Shown piece by piece: positions 18,093-28,223 of a DNA stretch of 64,000 bases (positions are counted from its first letter, which is position 1; each line of letters starts with the position of its first letter). Source of the stretch: Mesorhizobium sp. LMG 17147 (GTDB taxonomy: Bacteria; Pseudomonadota; Alphaproteobacteria; Rhizobiales; Rhizobiaceae); NCBI RefSeq assembly GCF_024297145.1, contig NZ_JANCTC010000003.1:124001-188000 (forward strand), written 5' to 3'. Made by a program: the position numbers and the translations under genes. The notes under the pieces are model-generated. The model was given only the letters and a program-made list of their open reading frames with translations, made no database searches and was not told the DNA's origin.

Positions 18093-19121
18093 ATGCCTGA
18101 TGTGACCAAATTAGCTTCGCCGCTGGATGTGGATGGCGTGAGAATCCGCAATCGCGTATTTCTCGCGCCGATGTCGGGCATCACCGACGAACCGTTCCGG
18201 CAACGCGCCCATGCCCATGGCGCCGGGCTGGTCGTATCGGAAATGGTGGCGAGCGGTGAGCTTGCAAAGGGCAGGGCTGGTTCGGGCCTGCGCATCCGTC
18301 ATTCCGGGCTGCCTGTCCACATGGTCCAGCTTGCCGGCCACGAGGCAATGCACATGGCCGAAGGCGCGCGAATCGCGGTCGGCGAAGGCGCCGACATCAT
18401 CGACATCAACATGGGCTGTCCGGCCAAAAAGGTGACGGGCGGCTATGCCGGTTCGGCACTGATGCGAGACCTCGACCACGCGTTGTCGCTGATCGAAGCG
18501 GTAGTCGGCGCGATCGCGGTGCCAGTCACGGTCAAGATGCGGCTCGGGTGGGACGAAGGCGCGCTCAACGCGCCGATGCTGGCGCGACGCGCCGAGCAGG
18601 CCGGGGTGAAGATGGTGACGGTGCACGGCCGCACGCGTTGCCAGTTCTATCAGGGCAAGGCCGATTGGCGTGCCATCGCACGCGTCAAGCAGGCGGTCTC
18701 GATCCCGGTCGTTGCCAATGGCGATGTCGGCTCGCCGGCAGAGGCCGCGTCGATCCTCGAGCAGTCTGGCGCCGACGCGGTGATGATCGGCCGCGCGCAC
18801 TATGGCGCGCCGTGGACGGCCGGCAGCATTGTAGCGGCCGCGCTGGCCGAGCCGGTATCCAGCATGCCGGAAAGCCCGCAAGCGCTGGCCGACTACGTCA
18901 TTGCCCATTACGAAGACATGCTGGCGCTCTATGGCGTGGAAAGCGGAGTGCGCCAGGCGCGCAAGCATCTCGGCTGGTATCTCGACCGCCACGCCGGCGG
19001 CACAAGCGACGACCGGCGCAAGACCATACTCACGTCTTTCGAGCCTGGGCATGTCATTGCCTTGCTGCGCGACATGTTTTCAACCGCTCTCGAAGCGGCG
19101 AACCTGCGGAGTGCGGCATGA
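18093..19121 (+). CDS. dusB: tRNA-dihydrouridine synthase (NifR3 type)
   Basis: FMN enzyme that reduces uridines in the tRNA D-loop. 342 residues. Signatures: [17 protein letters not shown], the conserved [19 protein letters not shown] with catalytic Cys, [23 protein letters not shown], and the FMN phosphate loop [10 protein letters not shown] ... [14 protein letters not shown]. Known as nifR3 because it is the first gene of the ntrB-ntrC operon in Rhodobacter and rhizobia, exactly as here. The chosen start gives [11 protein letters not shown]; a longer frame reaching 17943 would run through the repeat and is unlikely. Stop overlaps ntrB by ATGA. Confidence 0.94.
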   Translation: MPDVTKLASPLDVDGVRIRNRVFLAPMSGITDEPFRQRAHAHGAGLVVSEMVASGELAKGRAGSGLRIRHSGLPVHMVQLAGHEAMHMAEGARIAVGEGADIIDINMGCPAKKVTGGYAGSALMRDLDHALSLIEAVVGAIAVPVTVKMRLGWDEGALNAPMLARRAEQAGVKMVTVHGRTRCQFYQGKADWRAIARVKQAVSIPVVANGDVGSPAEAASILEQSGADAVMIGRAHYGAPWTAGSIVAAALAEPVSSMPESPQALADYVIAHYEDMLALYGVESGVRQARKHLGWYLDRHAGGTSDDRRKTILTSFEPGHVIALLRDMFSTALEAANLRSAA

Positions 19122-20260
19122 ACGCCACCGTCACACAGAGCACGGATATGGCGGACGCCGCGCATATTGTGCTCAACACCATTCGCCGGCCGGTAATCAT
19201 GGTCGATCCGCAAGGTTTCATCACCTTCGCCAATGCCGATGCCGAGGATTTTTTCCGGTCGAGCGCCACGATGCTCGCCCGCAACACGCTGCACAAGCTC
19301 ATTCCTTTCGGCAGCCCGCTGCTGACGCTTGTCGACCAGGTGCGCGAGCGCCGGGCGCCGGTCAACGAATACCGGGTCGACGTGTCGTCGCCACGTCTCG
19401 GCATCGAGAAGGTGGTCGACCTCTACGTCGCACCAGTGACGGAATTTCCAGGCTCGGTCGTGGTGATGTTCCAGGAACGCTCAATGGCCGACAAGATCGA
19501 CCGGCAGATGACGCATCGCGGTGCGGCACGCTCGGTCACCGGCCTCGCCGCGATGCTTGCCCATGAGATCAAGAACCCGCTGTCCGGCATTCGTGGTGCT
19601 GCGCAGTTGCTAGAGCTGTCGGCGTCCGACGAGGATCGCGCACTGACCAGGCTGATCACCGACGAGACCGACCGCATTGTCTCGCTGGTCGACCGCATGG
19701 AGGTGTTTTCCGACGAGCGCCCGATCGACCGCTATCCCGTCAACATTCATGTCGTGCTCGACCATGTCAAGGCAATCGCCAAGAACGGTTTTGCCAAGCG
19801 AATCAAGATATTGGAGGACTATGATCCATCATTGCCTCCGGTTTTTGCCAATCGCGACCAGCTCATCCAGGTGTTTCTCAATCTGGTAAAAAATGCCGCC
19901 GAGGCGATCGGCAGTGATCCGCAGGGCGAGATCATGCTATCGACCGCCTTCCGTCCGGGCATCCGTGTTTCCGTACCCGGGACCCAGGACCGCGTATCGC
20001 TGCCATTGGAATTCTGCGTGCGTGACAACGGTTCGGGTGTTTCCGAAGACATCCTGCCGATCCTCTTCGATCCTTTCATCACCACCAAGCCGAACGGCTC
20101 CGGTCTCGGTCTGGCGCTGGTCGCAAAGATCGTCGGCGAGCATGGCGGCATCATTGAATGCGAATCGACCCCGCGCGGCACCACTTTCCGCATCCTGATG
20201 CCGGCGTGGAAAGAAACCCAGTTTGGCACCGACGACGACGGTGAAGGAGACCGCAAATGA
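19118..20260 (+). CDS. ntrB: Nitrogen regulation sensor histidine kinase NtrB
   Basis: Cytosolic kinase/phosphatase for NtrC, controlled by PII proteins. 380 residues: PAS domain about 13-110 ([18 protein letters not shown]), dimerisation domain with phosphorylated His149 in [11 protein letters not shown], then HATPase_c with N box [11 protein letters not shown]1 DNGSGV and G2 GSGLGLAL. No membrane segment, as expected for NtrB. ATGA overlaps join it to dusB before and to ntrC after. Expected to answer nitrogen limitation by phosphorylating NtrC. Confidence 0.95.
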   Translation: MNATVTQSTDMADAAHIVLNTIRRPVIMVDPQGFITFANADAEDFFRSSATMLARNTLHKLIPFGSPLLTLVDQVRERRAPVNEYRVDVSSPRLGIEKVVDLYVAPVTEFPGSVVVMFQERSMADKIDRQMTHRGAARSVTGLAAMLAHEIKNPLSGIRGAAQLLELSASDEDRALTRLITDETDRIVSLVDRMEVFSDERPIDRYPVNIHVVLDHVKAIAKNGFAKRIKILEDYDPSLPPVFANRDQLIQVFLNLVKNAAEAIGSDPQGEIMLSTAFRPGIRVSVPGTQDRVSLPLEFCVRDNGSGVSEDILPILFDPFITTKPNGSGLGLALVAKIVGEHGGIIECESTPRGTTFRILMPAWKETQFGTDDDGEGDRK

Positions 20261-21717
20261 CCGTTCGCGGCAATATTCTCGTCGCCGACGACGATGCGGC
20301 CATCCGCACTGTCCTCAACCAGGCGCTTTCGCGCGTCGGCCATGACGTGCGCGTCACCTCCAACGCTTCGACGCTGTGGCGCTGGGTTGCGGCGGGCGAG
20401 GGCGATCTGGTTATCACCGACGTTGTCATGCCTGACGAGAACGCCTTCGACATGCTGCCGCGCATCAAGAAGGCGCGACCGGAACTGCCGGTCATCGTCA
20501 TGAGTGCGCAGAACACGTTCATGACCGCGATCCGTGCCTCCGAAACCGGGGCCTACGAGTATCTGCCGAAACCGTTCGACCTGACCGAGCTGCTCAACAT
20601 CGTCAACCGCGCTCTTTCCGAGCCGCGGCGGCCGAAGATCGATACGCGGGCCGACGAGCCGCCGGAAACGATGCCGCTGGTCGGCCGCTCGGCGGCCATG
20701 CAGGACATCTACCGCATGCTGGCGCGCATGATGCAGACCGACCTGACGGTCATGATCAGCGGCGAGTCGGGTACCGGCAAGGAACTGGTGGCGCGCGCGC
20801 TGCATGAGTACGGCCGCCGCCGAGGCGGTCCGTTCGTCGCTATCAACATGGCGGCGATCCCGCGCGACCTGATCGAATCGGAGTTGTTCGGGCACGAGAA
20901 GGGCGCCTTTACCGGCGCGCAGAACCGCTCCACCGGCCGTTTCGAGCAGGCCGAAGGCGGCACGCTCTTCCTCGACGAGATCGGTGATATGCCGATGGAA
21001 GCGCAGACGCGGCTGCTGCGTGTGTTGCAGCAGGGCGAATACACCACGGTCGGCGGCCGCACGCCGATCAAGACCGACGTGCGCATCGTCGCTGCCACCA
21101 ACAAGGACCTGCGCACACTGATCAATCAGGGGCTTTTCCGCGAGGACCTGTTCTACCGCTTGAACGTTGTGCCGCTCAGGCTGCCGGCGCTGCGCGAGCG
21201 GTCGGAGGACATTCCGGACCTCGTCCGCCACTTCTTCAAGCTCGGCGTCAGTGAAGGCTTGCAGACCAAGCGCATTTCTACCGGCGGCATCGAGCTGATG
21301 AAGCGCTACCCATGGCCCGGTAATGTGCGCGAACTCGAAAACCTCATCCGCAGGCTGGCCGCACTGTATTCGCAGGACGAGATTTCCGCCGAGATCATCG
21401 AGGCGGAGTTGAAGACCGGCGAAAGGCCTGTCGTTCCAGGTGGCGGCAACCTCATTCCCGACGACCTTTCCATCGGCCAGGCGGTGGAGCATTTCCTGCA
21501 ACGCTATTTTGCCTCGTTTGCCGGCGACCTGCCCCCGGCCGGGCTCTATCAGCGAATCCTCTCCGAGGTCGAATATCCGCTGGTCCTCGCCTCGATGACC
21601 GCAACGCGCGGTAACCAGATCAAGGCTGCCGAATTGCTGGGGCTCAACCGCAACACGCTGCGCAAGAAGATTCGCGAACTCGGCGTCAACGTCTACAAAT
21701 CGTCCAGGCAGGTCTAG
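20257..21717 (+). CDS. ntrC: Nitrogen regulation response regulator NtrC
   Basis: Sigma-54 activator for nitrogen assimilation. 486 residues: receiver with acceptor Asp55 ([10 protein letters not shown]) and the conserved acidic pair in VADDD; AAA+ domain with Walker A GESGTGKE, the sigma-54 contact loop GAFTGAQ, Walker [12 protein letters not shown], and R finger region; C-terminal Fis-type HTH ([20 protein letters not shown]). The intact GAFTGA loop contrasts with NtrX encoded 2.4 kb downstream. Coupled to ntrB by ATGA. Confidence 0.97.
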   Translation: MTVRGNILVADDDAAIRTVLNQALSRVGHDVRVTSNASTLWRWVAAGEGDLVITDVVMPDENAFDMLPRIKKARPELPVIVMSAQNTFMTAIRASETGAYEYLPKPFDLTELLNIVNRALSEPRRPKIDTRADEPPETMPLVGRSAAMQDIYRMLARMMQTDLTVMISGESGTGKELVARALHEYGRRRGGPFVAINMAAIPRDLIESELFGHEKGAFTGAQNRSTGRFEQAEGGTLFLDEIGDMPMEAQTRLLRVLQQGEYTTVGGRTPIKTDVRIVAATNKDLRTLINQGLFREDLFYRLNVVPLRLPALRERSEDIPDLVRHFFKLGVSEGLQTKRISTGGIELMKRYPWPGNVRELENLIRRLAALYSQDEISAEIIEAELKTGERPVVPGGGNLIPDDLSIGQAVEHFLQRYFASFAGDLPPAGLYQRILSEVEYPLVLASMTATRGNQIKAAELLGLNRNTLRKKIRELGVNVYKSSRQV

Positions 21718-21783
21718 ACGAATCCCTTTACGAGCGCTTTCCAGGGGATCGATTGCCGAAAGATTTCCGTCTCGGCCACACTT

Positions 21784-21812
21784 GTTGCATAATCGCCACA
21801 ATGCGTTGCATA
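21784..21812 (+). promoter_or_regulatory. Direct repeat GTTGCATA upstream of ntrY
   Basis: The octamer gttgcata occurs at 21784-21791 and again at 21805-21812. The start-to-start distance of 21 bases is two helical turns, as for a dimeric regulator or paired half-sites. It lies in the ntrC-ntrY gap, 34 bases before the ntrY start, and could be an operator for ntrYX. Confidence 0.4.
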
Positions 21813-21845
21813 CATCCGACGTAATCACTGGCTCTAGACGGCGAC

Positions 21846-24131
21846 ATGGCCCTGCACGCACCGACACTGAGCAAATCGCTTTTCAGCAATACGGGCGCGC
21901 GAGACGGTCGCCGGCTGCTTGCGCTGCCGGGCGTGATCGCCATTGCCGGTGCGCTGGTGACGGCGGCGATCTCCTTCGCCATTCTGGTCGGCGCGACGCC
22001 GATCACGCCCGACGCGAGGACGACGCTGGCACTGATTGCGCTTAATGCGGCGTTCGTCCTGTTTCTGATCTTGCTGGTCGTCCGCGAGGTGCATCGCATC
22101 CTGATGGCACGACGGCACGGCAAGGCTGCGTCGCGCCTGCACGTGCGCATAGTGGCGATGTTTGCGCTGGTCGCCGCCATCCCCGCCATCATGGTGGCGA
22201 TCATCGCGTCGATCACGCTCGACATCGGCCTCGACCGCTGGTTCGAGATCCGCACCAAGACGATCGTCAATTCGTCGTTGTCGATCGCTGACGCCTATGT
22301 GCAGGAAAACGCGCGAAATCTTCAGGGCACGACGTTGTCGATGGCTTACGACCTCGACGCTTCGCGCACGCTTTACGGCCTCGATCGTACCGGTTTCCTC
22401 GACCTCATGAACAAGGAGGCGGTGGGTCGCTCGCTGGCGCACGCGGCACTCATCAAGCCCGATGGTTCCTTCGTCATGAGCGCCAAGACCGACGCGGACT
22501 TTGCCATGCCGGAGCCGCCTGAGGGCGCCGTGGCAAGCGCTGCCGACGGCAAGCCGGTGCTGATAGAACCGCGCACCCGCAACATCATGGGTGCCATCGT
22601 CAAGCTGCGCGAGATCGACGGCCTCTATCTCTACACCATCCGCCTCGTCGATCCCGAGGTGATCAAGGCACGGCAGATCGTCAAATCCAACACCGCCGAA
22701 TATCGCGGTCTCGAAGACAACCGCCGCACCTCGCAAGTGGCTTTCGCGCTTCCCTATCTGTCGCTGACGCTGATCATCATCCTGTCCGCCATCTGGACCG
22801 GCATTGCGGTGGCCGACCGCCTGGTGCGGCCGATTCGTCAGCTCATCGGCGCGGCGGACGAGGTCGCTACCGGCAATCTCGACGTAGCCGTGCCTGTCCG
22901 CCCCTCCGACGGCGACGTCGCCTCGCTCGGCGACACCTTCAACAAGATGCTGATGGAGCTGAAATCGCAGCGCAACGAGATCCTGTCGGCCAAGGATTTG
23001 ATCGACGAGCGGCGGCGCTTTTCGGAGGCGGTGCTTGCCGGCGTCACCGCCGGGGTCATCGGCGTCGATCCATATGGCATCGTCACCATCGTCAACCGTT
23101 CGGCCGAAACGATGCTGGCCATATCCGCGCCGGCAGCGCTTGGGCAGAACCTTTCCGCGGTGCTGCCGCATGTCGGCCGCGTCTTCGAGATCGGCCGCAA
23201 ATCGGGCAAGCCGGTCTATCGCGAACAGGTTACCTTCTATCGTGCCGGCACCGAACGGACCTTCAACGTGCAGATCACGATTGAAGCCGGCGACGACGGT
23301 TCGGAGGATAAGTCCTACGTCGTGACAGTCGACGACATTACCGATCTGGTCCAGGCACAGCGTTCCTCTGCATGGGCCGACGTGGCGCGGCGCATCGCCC
23401 ACGAGATCAAGAACCCGCTGACGCCGATCCAGCTTTCGGCCGAGCGCATCAAGCGCCGGTACGGCAAGGTCATCATCGAGGACCGTGAGGTTTTCGATCA
23501 ATGCACCGACACCATCATCCGGCAAGTGGAGGACATCGGCCGCATGGTCGACGAGTTCTCGGCGTTCGCCCGCATGCCGAAACCGGAAATGAAGGCAATC
23601 GATCTGCGCGATTCGTTGCGCGAGGCCTCGTTCCTGGTCGAAGTAAGCCGCGCCGACATCACCTTCGAGCGCGTCTTCGGCAATGAGCCGCTCAAAGGCA
23701 CGTTCGACAGCCGCCTGATGGCGCAGGCGTTCGGCAACGTCATCAAGAATGCTGCCGAAGCCATCGACGGACTTGATGCAGAGGATCGTCCGCACGGCAT
23801 AATCCGGATTCAAGCCGGGCGTCAGAATGGCGCGATTCGAATCGACGTCATCGACAACGGCAGGGGCTTGCCGCGCGAAAACCGGCAGCGCTTGCTCGAG
23901 CCTTACATGACGACACGCGAGAAAGGCACCGGGCTTGGCCTCGCTATCGTCAAGAAGATCGTGGAGGACCATGGCGGGCGACTCGAATTGCACGATGCAC
24001 CAGCGGACTTCCACGATGGGCGGGGTGCAATGATCAGCATCATCCTGCCGGTTGCCGCCACAGTTCCGATACGCGGCGAGGGCAAGACAGAACACGAAAA
24101 AGAAACTGAAAAGGTCGGTAATGGCGTCTGA
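21846..24131 (+). CDS. ntrY: Nitrogen regulation sensor histidine kinase NtrY
   Basis: Membrane sensor kinase paired with NtrX, linked in alphaproteobacteria to nitrogen metabolism, redox state and envelope functions. 761 residues. Several hydrophobic segments lie in the first 130 residues (LLALPGVIAIAGALVTAAIS; ALIALNAAFVLFLILLVV; IVAMFALVAAIPAIMVAIIA) and another at about 300-320, enclosing an extracytoplasmic domain. HAMP (RLVRPIRQLIGAADEVATGN) and PAS domains follow, then the His in [20 protein letters not shown] and HATPase motifs NVIKNAAEAI, DNGRGL and GTGLGLAI. Eleven bases overlap ntrX. Confidence 0.95.
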   Translation: MALHAPTLSKSLFSNTGARDGRRLLALPGVIAIAGALVTAAISFAILVGATPITPDARTTLALIALNAAFVLFLILLVVREVHRILMARRHGKAASRLHVRIVAMFALVAAIPAIMVAIIASITLDIGLDRWFEIRTKTIVNSSLSIADAYVQENARNLQGTTLSMAYDLDASRTLYGLDRTGFLDLMNKEAVGRSLAHAALIKPDGSFVMSAKTDADFAMPEPPEGAVASAADGKPVLIEPRTRNIMGAIVKLREIDGLYLYTIRLVDPEVIKARQIVKSNTAEYRGLEDNRRTSQVAFALPYLSLTLIIILSAIWTGIAVADRLVRPIRQLIGAADEVATGNLDVAVPVRPSDGDVASLGDTFNKMLMELKSQRNEILSAKDLIDERRRFSEAVLAGVTAGVIGVDPYGIVTIVNRSAETMLAISAPAALGQNLSAVLPHVGRVFEIGRKSGKPVYREQVTFYRAGTERTFNVQITIEAGDDGSEDKSYVVTVDDITDLVQAQRSSAWADVARRIAHEIKNPLTPIQLSAERIKRRYGKVIIEDREVFDQCTDTIIRQVEDIGRMVDEFSAFARMPKPEMKAIDLRDSLREASFLVEVSRADITFERVFGNEPLKGTFDSRLMAQAFGNVIKNAAEAIDGLDAEDRPHGIIRIQAGRQNGAIRIDVIDNGRGLPRENRQRLLEPYMTTREKGTGLGLAIVKKIVEDHGGRLELHDAPADFHDGRGAMISIILPVAATVPIRGEGKTEHEKETEKVGNGV

Positions 24132-25482
24132 TATTCTCATCGTCGATGACGAGGAAGACATCCGCGAACTCGTCGCCGGTATCCTGAGCGACGAAGGTCA
24201 CGAAACACGCACGGCGTTTGACGCCGACAGCGCGCTGGCGGCGGTCGCCGACCGAGCACCCCGGCTGATCTTCCTCGACATCTGGCTGCAGGGCTCGCGG
24301 CTCGATGGCCTCGCTCTGCTGGACGAGATCAAGACGATGCACCCGAACCTGCCGGTGGTGATGATCTCGGGCCACGGCAATATCGAAACGGCGGTCTCGG
24401 CCATCCGCCGCGGCGCCTATGATTTTATTGAAAAGCCGTTCAAGGCCGACAGGCTGATCCTTATTGCCGAACGGGCGCTTGAAACGTCCAAATTGAGACG
24501 CGAGGTTTCGGATCTCAAGTTGCGCAGCGGCGAGACTTTCGACCTCATCGGCATGTCGTCGGCAATGAGCCAATTGCGCCAGACCATCGAGCGCGTCGCG
24601 CCGACCAACAGCCGCGTCATGATTATCGGCCCCTCCGGCTCGGGCAAGGAACTGGCGGCGCGCGCCATCCACGCATTGTCGGCGCGCAAGAGTGCACCTT
24701 TTGTGACGCTGAGCGCCGCCAACATCACGCCTGAGCGTATGGAGATCGAGCTGTTCGGCACCGAATCGAACGGCGTCGAACGCAAGGTCGGCGCGCTGGA
24801 GGAAGCCCATCGCGGCATTCTCTACATCGATGAAGTGGCCGACATGCCGCGCGAGACGCAAAACAAGATCCTGCGCGTGCTGGTCGAACAGCAGTTCGAG
24901 CGGGTAGGGGGCACCAAGCGGGTCAAGGTCGACGTGCGCATCATCTCGTCGACCTCGCAGAACCTCGAAGCCATGATCGCCGACGGCCGTTTCCGTGAGG
25001 ACCTTTATCATCGCCTGGCCGTGGTTCCGGTCATGGTGCCGGGACTGGCCGAGCGTCGCGAGGACATTCCTTATCTGGTCGACAATTTCATGAAGCAGAT
25101 CGCTCGCCAGGCCGGCATCAAGCCGCGCCGCATCGGCGACGACGCGCTGGCGGTGCTGCAGGCGCACAACTGGCCGGGCAACGTTAGGCAGTTGCGAAAC
25201 AATGTCGAGCGTCTGATGATCCTGGCGCGTGGCGACGATGTCGATGCGCCGATCACCGCCGACCTCTTGCCTGCCGAGATCGGCGACGTCATGCCGCGCA
25301 CTCCAAACAAGTCCGATCAGCACATAATGGCGCTGCCGCTGCGTGAAGCACGCGAACAATTCGAAAAGGATTATCTGATCGCCCAGATCAACCGTTTTGG
25401 CGGCAACATCTCGAAGACGGCAGAGTTTATCGGCATGGAACGCTCTGCATTGCACCGCAAGCTGAAGTCGCTGGGCGTCTGA
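24121..25482 (+). CDS. ntrX: Nitrogen regulation response regulator NtrX
   Basis: Partner of NtrY. 453 residues: receiver with acceptor Asp53 (IFLDIWLQGS), AAA+ domain with Walker A GPSGSGKE and Walker B ILYIDEVAD, and a C-terminal Fis-type HTH (GNISKTAEFIGMERSALHRK). The loop where sigma-54 activators carry GAFTGA reads GTESNGVERKVG, so it should not activate sigma-54 polymerase; this is the known state of alphaproteobacterial NtrX. The ATG lies inside the last codons of ntrY, implying coupled translation. Confidence 0.95.
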   Translation: MASDILIVDDEEDIRELVAGILSDEGHETRTAFDADSALAAVADRAPRLIFLDIWLQGSRLDGLALLDEIKTMHPNLPVVMISGHGNIETAVSAIRRGAYDFIEKPFKADRLILIAERALETSKLRREVSDLKLRSGETFDLIGMSSAMSQLRQTIERVAPTNSRVMIIGPSGSGKELAARAIHALSARKSAPFVTLSAANITPERMEIELFGTESNGVERKVGALEEAHRGILYIDEVADMPRETQNKILRVLVEQQFERVGGTKRVKVDVRIISSTSQNLEAMIADGRFREDLYHRLAVVPVMVPGLAERREDIPYLVDNFMKQIARQAGIKPRRIGDDALAVLQAHNWPGNVRQLRNNVERLMILARGDDVDAPITADLLPAEIGDVMPRTPNKSDQHIMALPLREAREQFEKDYLIAQINRFGGNISKTAEFIGMERSALHRKLKSLGV

Positions 25483-25571
25483 CAGCCAAACCAGTCGTGG
25501 CCCACGCAATTATCGGTTACGGCGGTCTTGGAATCGCTTAAGAAAGCTGGGACTTCCTCCAGGGATTAGCC

Positions 25572-26435
25572 ATGCCGCGCATTGCCTATGTGAACGGGCG
25601 CTATGTCGCTCACGCCGAAGCTTCCGTGCATATCGAAGACCGTGGCTATCAATTCGCCGATGGCGTCTACGAGGTCTGCGAGGTGGCACGAGGCTTCATC
25701 GTCGACATGCCGCGCCATCTCGCTCGATTGAACCGCTCACTTACCGAACTCTCGATCGATTGGCCGATCACGCGCGGCGTGCTACCGCTCGTCATGCGCG
25801 AGGTGGTGCGCCGCAACCATGTCGTCGACGGTCTGGTCTACGTCCAGGTGACACGCGGCGTCGCCAGCCGCGAGTTTTTCTTCCCGCCGGCCGGCACGAA
25901 GCCGTCGCTGGTGGTGATCGCGAAAAAAGCCGATCCTGCAGTTGCCGCGAAGCGGGCCGAGAGCGGGATCCGGGTCATCACCGTGCCGGAGAACCGATGG
26001 GATCGCGTCGATATCAAGTCGGTCGGCCTGCTGCCGAACGTGCTGGCCAAGCAGAAAGCCAAGGAAGCCGGCGCTCAAGAGGCCTGGTTCGTTGATGTTG
26101 ACGGTACCGTCAAGGAAGGTGGATCGTCGAACGCGTGGATCATCACCAGGGACGGCGTGCTGGTGACACGGCCCGCCGAGCACGGCATCCTGCGCGGCAT
26201 CACCCGCACGACGCTGTTCGATGTCGCCGCCAAGCTCGGCCTGAAGATTGAGGAGCGCGGCTTTTCGGTTGCCGAAGCCAAGGCCGCGCGCGAGGTTTTC
26301 ATCAGCTCTGCAACCACGATTGCCATGCCGGTGGTGGCGATCGATGGCGCTCCCGTCGCCAACGGCCACCCGGGCTCGATAACAGTTTCATTACGGCAGG
26401 CCTTTTTTGACGTTGCGGAAAAAAGTCCAGCCTGA
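25572..26435 (+). CDS. dat: D-amino acid aminotransferase (fold-type IV PLP enzyme)
   Basis: PLP-dependent class IV aminotransferase, 287 residues. It carries the D-amino acid transaminase pattern: YVNGRYVAHAEASVHIEDRGYQFADGVYE-type N-terminus, the PLP Lys149 in DIKSVGLLPNVLAKQ, and KEGGSSNAWI. D-alanine transaminases make D-glutamate and D-alanine for peptidoglycan; branched-chain or aminodeoxychorismate functions are alternatives in the same fold, but the DIKS...LLPN block favours D-AAT. Situated between ntrX and hfq, a conserved rhizobial order. Confidence 0.88.
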   Translation: MPRIAYVNGRYVAHAEASVHIEDRGYQFADGVYEVCEVARGFIVDMPRHLARLNRSLTELSIDWPITRGVLPLVMREVVRRNHVVDGLVYVQVTRGVASREFFFPPAGTKPSLVVIAKKADPAVAAKRAESGIRVITVPENRWDRVDIKSVGLLPNVLAKQKAKEAGAQEAWFVDVDGTVKEGGSSNAWIITRDGVLVTRPAEHGILRGITRTTLFDVAAKLGLKIEERGFSVAEAKAAREVFISSATTIAMPVVAIDGAPVANGHPGSITVSLRQAFFDVAEKSPA

Positions 26436-26580
26436 TAACCGCACAGATGGAATGAACATCAATATATCTCGTTCTGCTTGTCGTTACTGACGGCAAGATG
26501 GTGTTTGCGTGCTTGACATGTGCCGGCTAATTTGGCGCATTGGCCGGCAAACCGAAGGGGATCGGCGAAAGACAAGAACA

Positions 26581-26826
26581 ATGGCGGAACGATCGCAAAA
26601 TCTTCAGGACCTGTTCCTGAATTCAGTTCGCAAGAGCAAAAACCCACTCACCATCTTTCTCATCAACGGCGTGAAGCTGACCGGCGTGGTCACTTCGTTC
26701 GATAATTTCTGCGTTCTGCTGCGTCGCGACGGCCATTCCCAGCTTGTCTACAAGCACGCTATTTCCACGATCATGCCGAGCCAGCCGGTTCAGATGTTCG
26801 ATGGTGAGGAAAGCCAGGGCGCCTGA
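26581..26826 (+). CDS. hfq: RNA chaperone Hfq
   Basis: Hexameric Sm-like RNA chaperone that helps small RNAs pair with mRNAs; in diazotrophs it also affects nifA expression. 81 residues. Sm1 is [20 protein letters not shown] with [17 protein letters not shown]; Sm2 is the [10 protein letters not shown] block containing the diagnostic KHA. The short C-terminal tail ([15 protein letters not shown]) is normal for alphaproteobacteria. A TTGACA at 26513 may be part of its promoter. The stop is immediately followed by the hflX start. Confidence 0.97.
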   Translation: MAERSQNLQDLFLNSVRKSKNPLTIFLINGVKLTGVVTSFDNFCVLLRRDGHSQLVYKHAISTIMPSQPVQMFDGEESQGA

Positions 26827-28218
26827 TTGGCACGTGAGAAAGACGCGGACCGCAGCGTTCGCGGAAAACCAGCACATCAGACCGGGACAGAGGCCAACGG
26901 TCGGACCCGGGCGGTGGTCATCGTGCCGGTGCTTACCCGGCAGCCGCGTGGCGACGACGATACCAATCGTCCGCGCCTGACCCGTTCCGCCGAGGCCCGT
27001 CGCGACGAGGCGGTCGGCCTCGCCAGCGCCATCGACCTTGACTTGGTCCACACGGCGGTGGTGACCGTCAATGATCCACGTCCGGCGACCCTGCTCGGCA
27101 GCGGCAAGGTCGCGGAGTTCGCCGAGATCGTCAAAGAGGGCCACGCGGAAGTGGTCATTGTCGATCATCCGCTGACCCCGGTACAGCAGCGCAACCTCGA
27201 AAAAGAGTTGAACGCCAAGGTGCTCGACCGCACCGGGCTGATCCTGGAGATTTTCGGCGAGCGCGCCCGCACCAAGGAAGGCACGCTGCAGGTCGACCTT
27301 GCCCATCTCAACTACCAGAAGGGCCGCCTTGTCCGAAGCTGGACCCACCTCGAGCGCCAGCGCGGCGGCGCCGGTTTTCTCGGCGGTCCTGGCGAGACCC
27401 AGATTGAATCGGACCGGCGTGTGCTGCAGGACAAGATCACCAAGCTGAAGCACGAGCTCGAAACCGTGCGCCGCACCCGCGACCTGCACCGTGCCAAGCG
27501 CAAGAAGGTGCCATTTCCGGTGGTGGCGATCGTCGGCTACACCAATGCCGGCAAGTCGACGCTGTTCAACCGGCTGACCGGAGCAGGGGTGCTGGCCGAA
27601 GACATGCTGTTTGCCACGCTCGACCCGACGCTGCGCCGCGTGCGCCTGCCGCACGGTACGCCGATCATCCTTTCCGATACGGTCGGCTTCATTTCCGACC
27701 TGCCAACGCATCTGGTCGCGGCCTTCAGGGCGACGCTGGAGGAAGTGGTCGAGGCAGACCTCGTCATTCATCTGCGCGACATCTCCGATCCCGATACGGC
27801 CGCGCAAGCCGAAGATGTCGAGCGCATCCTTGCCGATCTCGGCGTCGATGCCCGCGATAGCAAGCGCGTCATCGAAGTATGGAACAAGATCGACCGGCTC
27901 GACGAGGGCAACCGGGCGCGGCTGCTTGCTGATGGTGCTGACGGCAAGAAGGCGCCGCCAATCGCCATATCGGCGGTGACCGGCGAGGGCATCGATGCGC
28001 TGAAGGCGATCATCGAGACGATGATGTCGGGCGAACTGGAGACGTTCACCGTCACGCTCAAGCCCGACCAACTCGCCGTCGTCGACTGGCTTTACCGCAA
28101 CGGCGACATCGGCTCGCGTGATGACAATGAGGATGGCAGCGTGACCATCGCGCTCAAGGCCACGCACAGCGCCCGGCAGGAGATCGAAAGCCGATTGCGC
28201 CGTCAAAACAACGGGTAG
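26827..28218 (+). CDS. hflX: GTPase HflX
   Basis: Ribosome-associated GTPase that rescues stalled or heat-damaged 50S subunits. 463 residues. The N-terminal HflX domain includes LLGSGKVAEFAEIVKE and the glycine-rich linker ERQRGGAGFLGGPGETQIESD; the G domain has G1 GYTNAGKST, G3 DTVGFISDLP and G4 NKID. A TTG directly after the hfq stop is taken as start since no ATG precedes the conserved VVIVPVL strand; the N-terminus is therefore uncertain by up to 30 residues. Ends five bases from the facing mazG gene. Confidence 0.94.
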   Translation: MAREKDADRSVRGKPAHQTGTEANGRTRAVVIVPVLTRQPRGDDDTNRPRLTRSAEARRDEAVGLASAIDLDLVHTAVVTVNDPRPATLLGSGKVAEFAEIVKEGHAEVVIVDHPLTPVQQRNLEKELNAKVLDRTGLILEIFGERARTKEGTLQVDLAHLNYQKGRLVRSWTHLERQRGGAGFLGGPGETQIESDRRVLQDKITKLKHELETVRRTRDLHRAKRKKVPFPVVAIVGYTNAGKSTLFNRLTGAGVLAEDMLFATLDPTLRRVRLPHGTPIILSDTVGFISDLPTHLVAAFRATLEEVVEADLVIHLRDISDPDTAAQAEDVERILADLGVDARDSKRVIEVWNKIDRLDEGNRARLLADGADGKKAPPIAISAVTGEGIDALKAIIETMMSGELETFTVTLKPDQLAVVDWLYRNGDIGSRDDNEDGSVTIALKATHSARQEIESRLRRQNNG

Positions 28219-28223
28219 GGGCG

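Noticed and set aside
26827..26838. Sequence tggcacgtgag resembling the -24 part of a sigma-54 promoter near hflX
   Set aside because: No TTGC(A/T) element at the required spacing, and it lies within the coding start of hflX.
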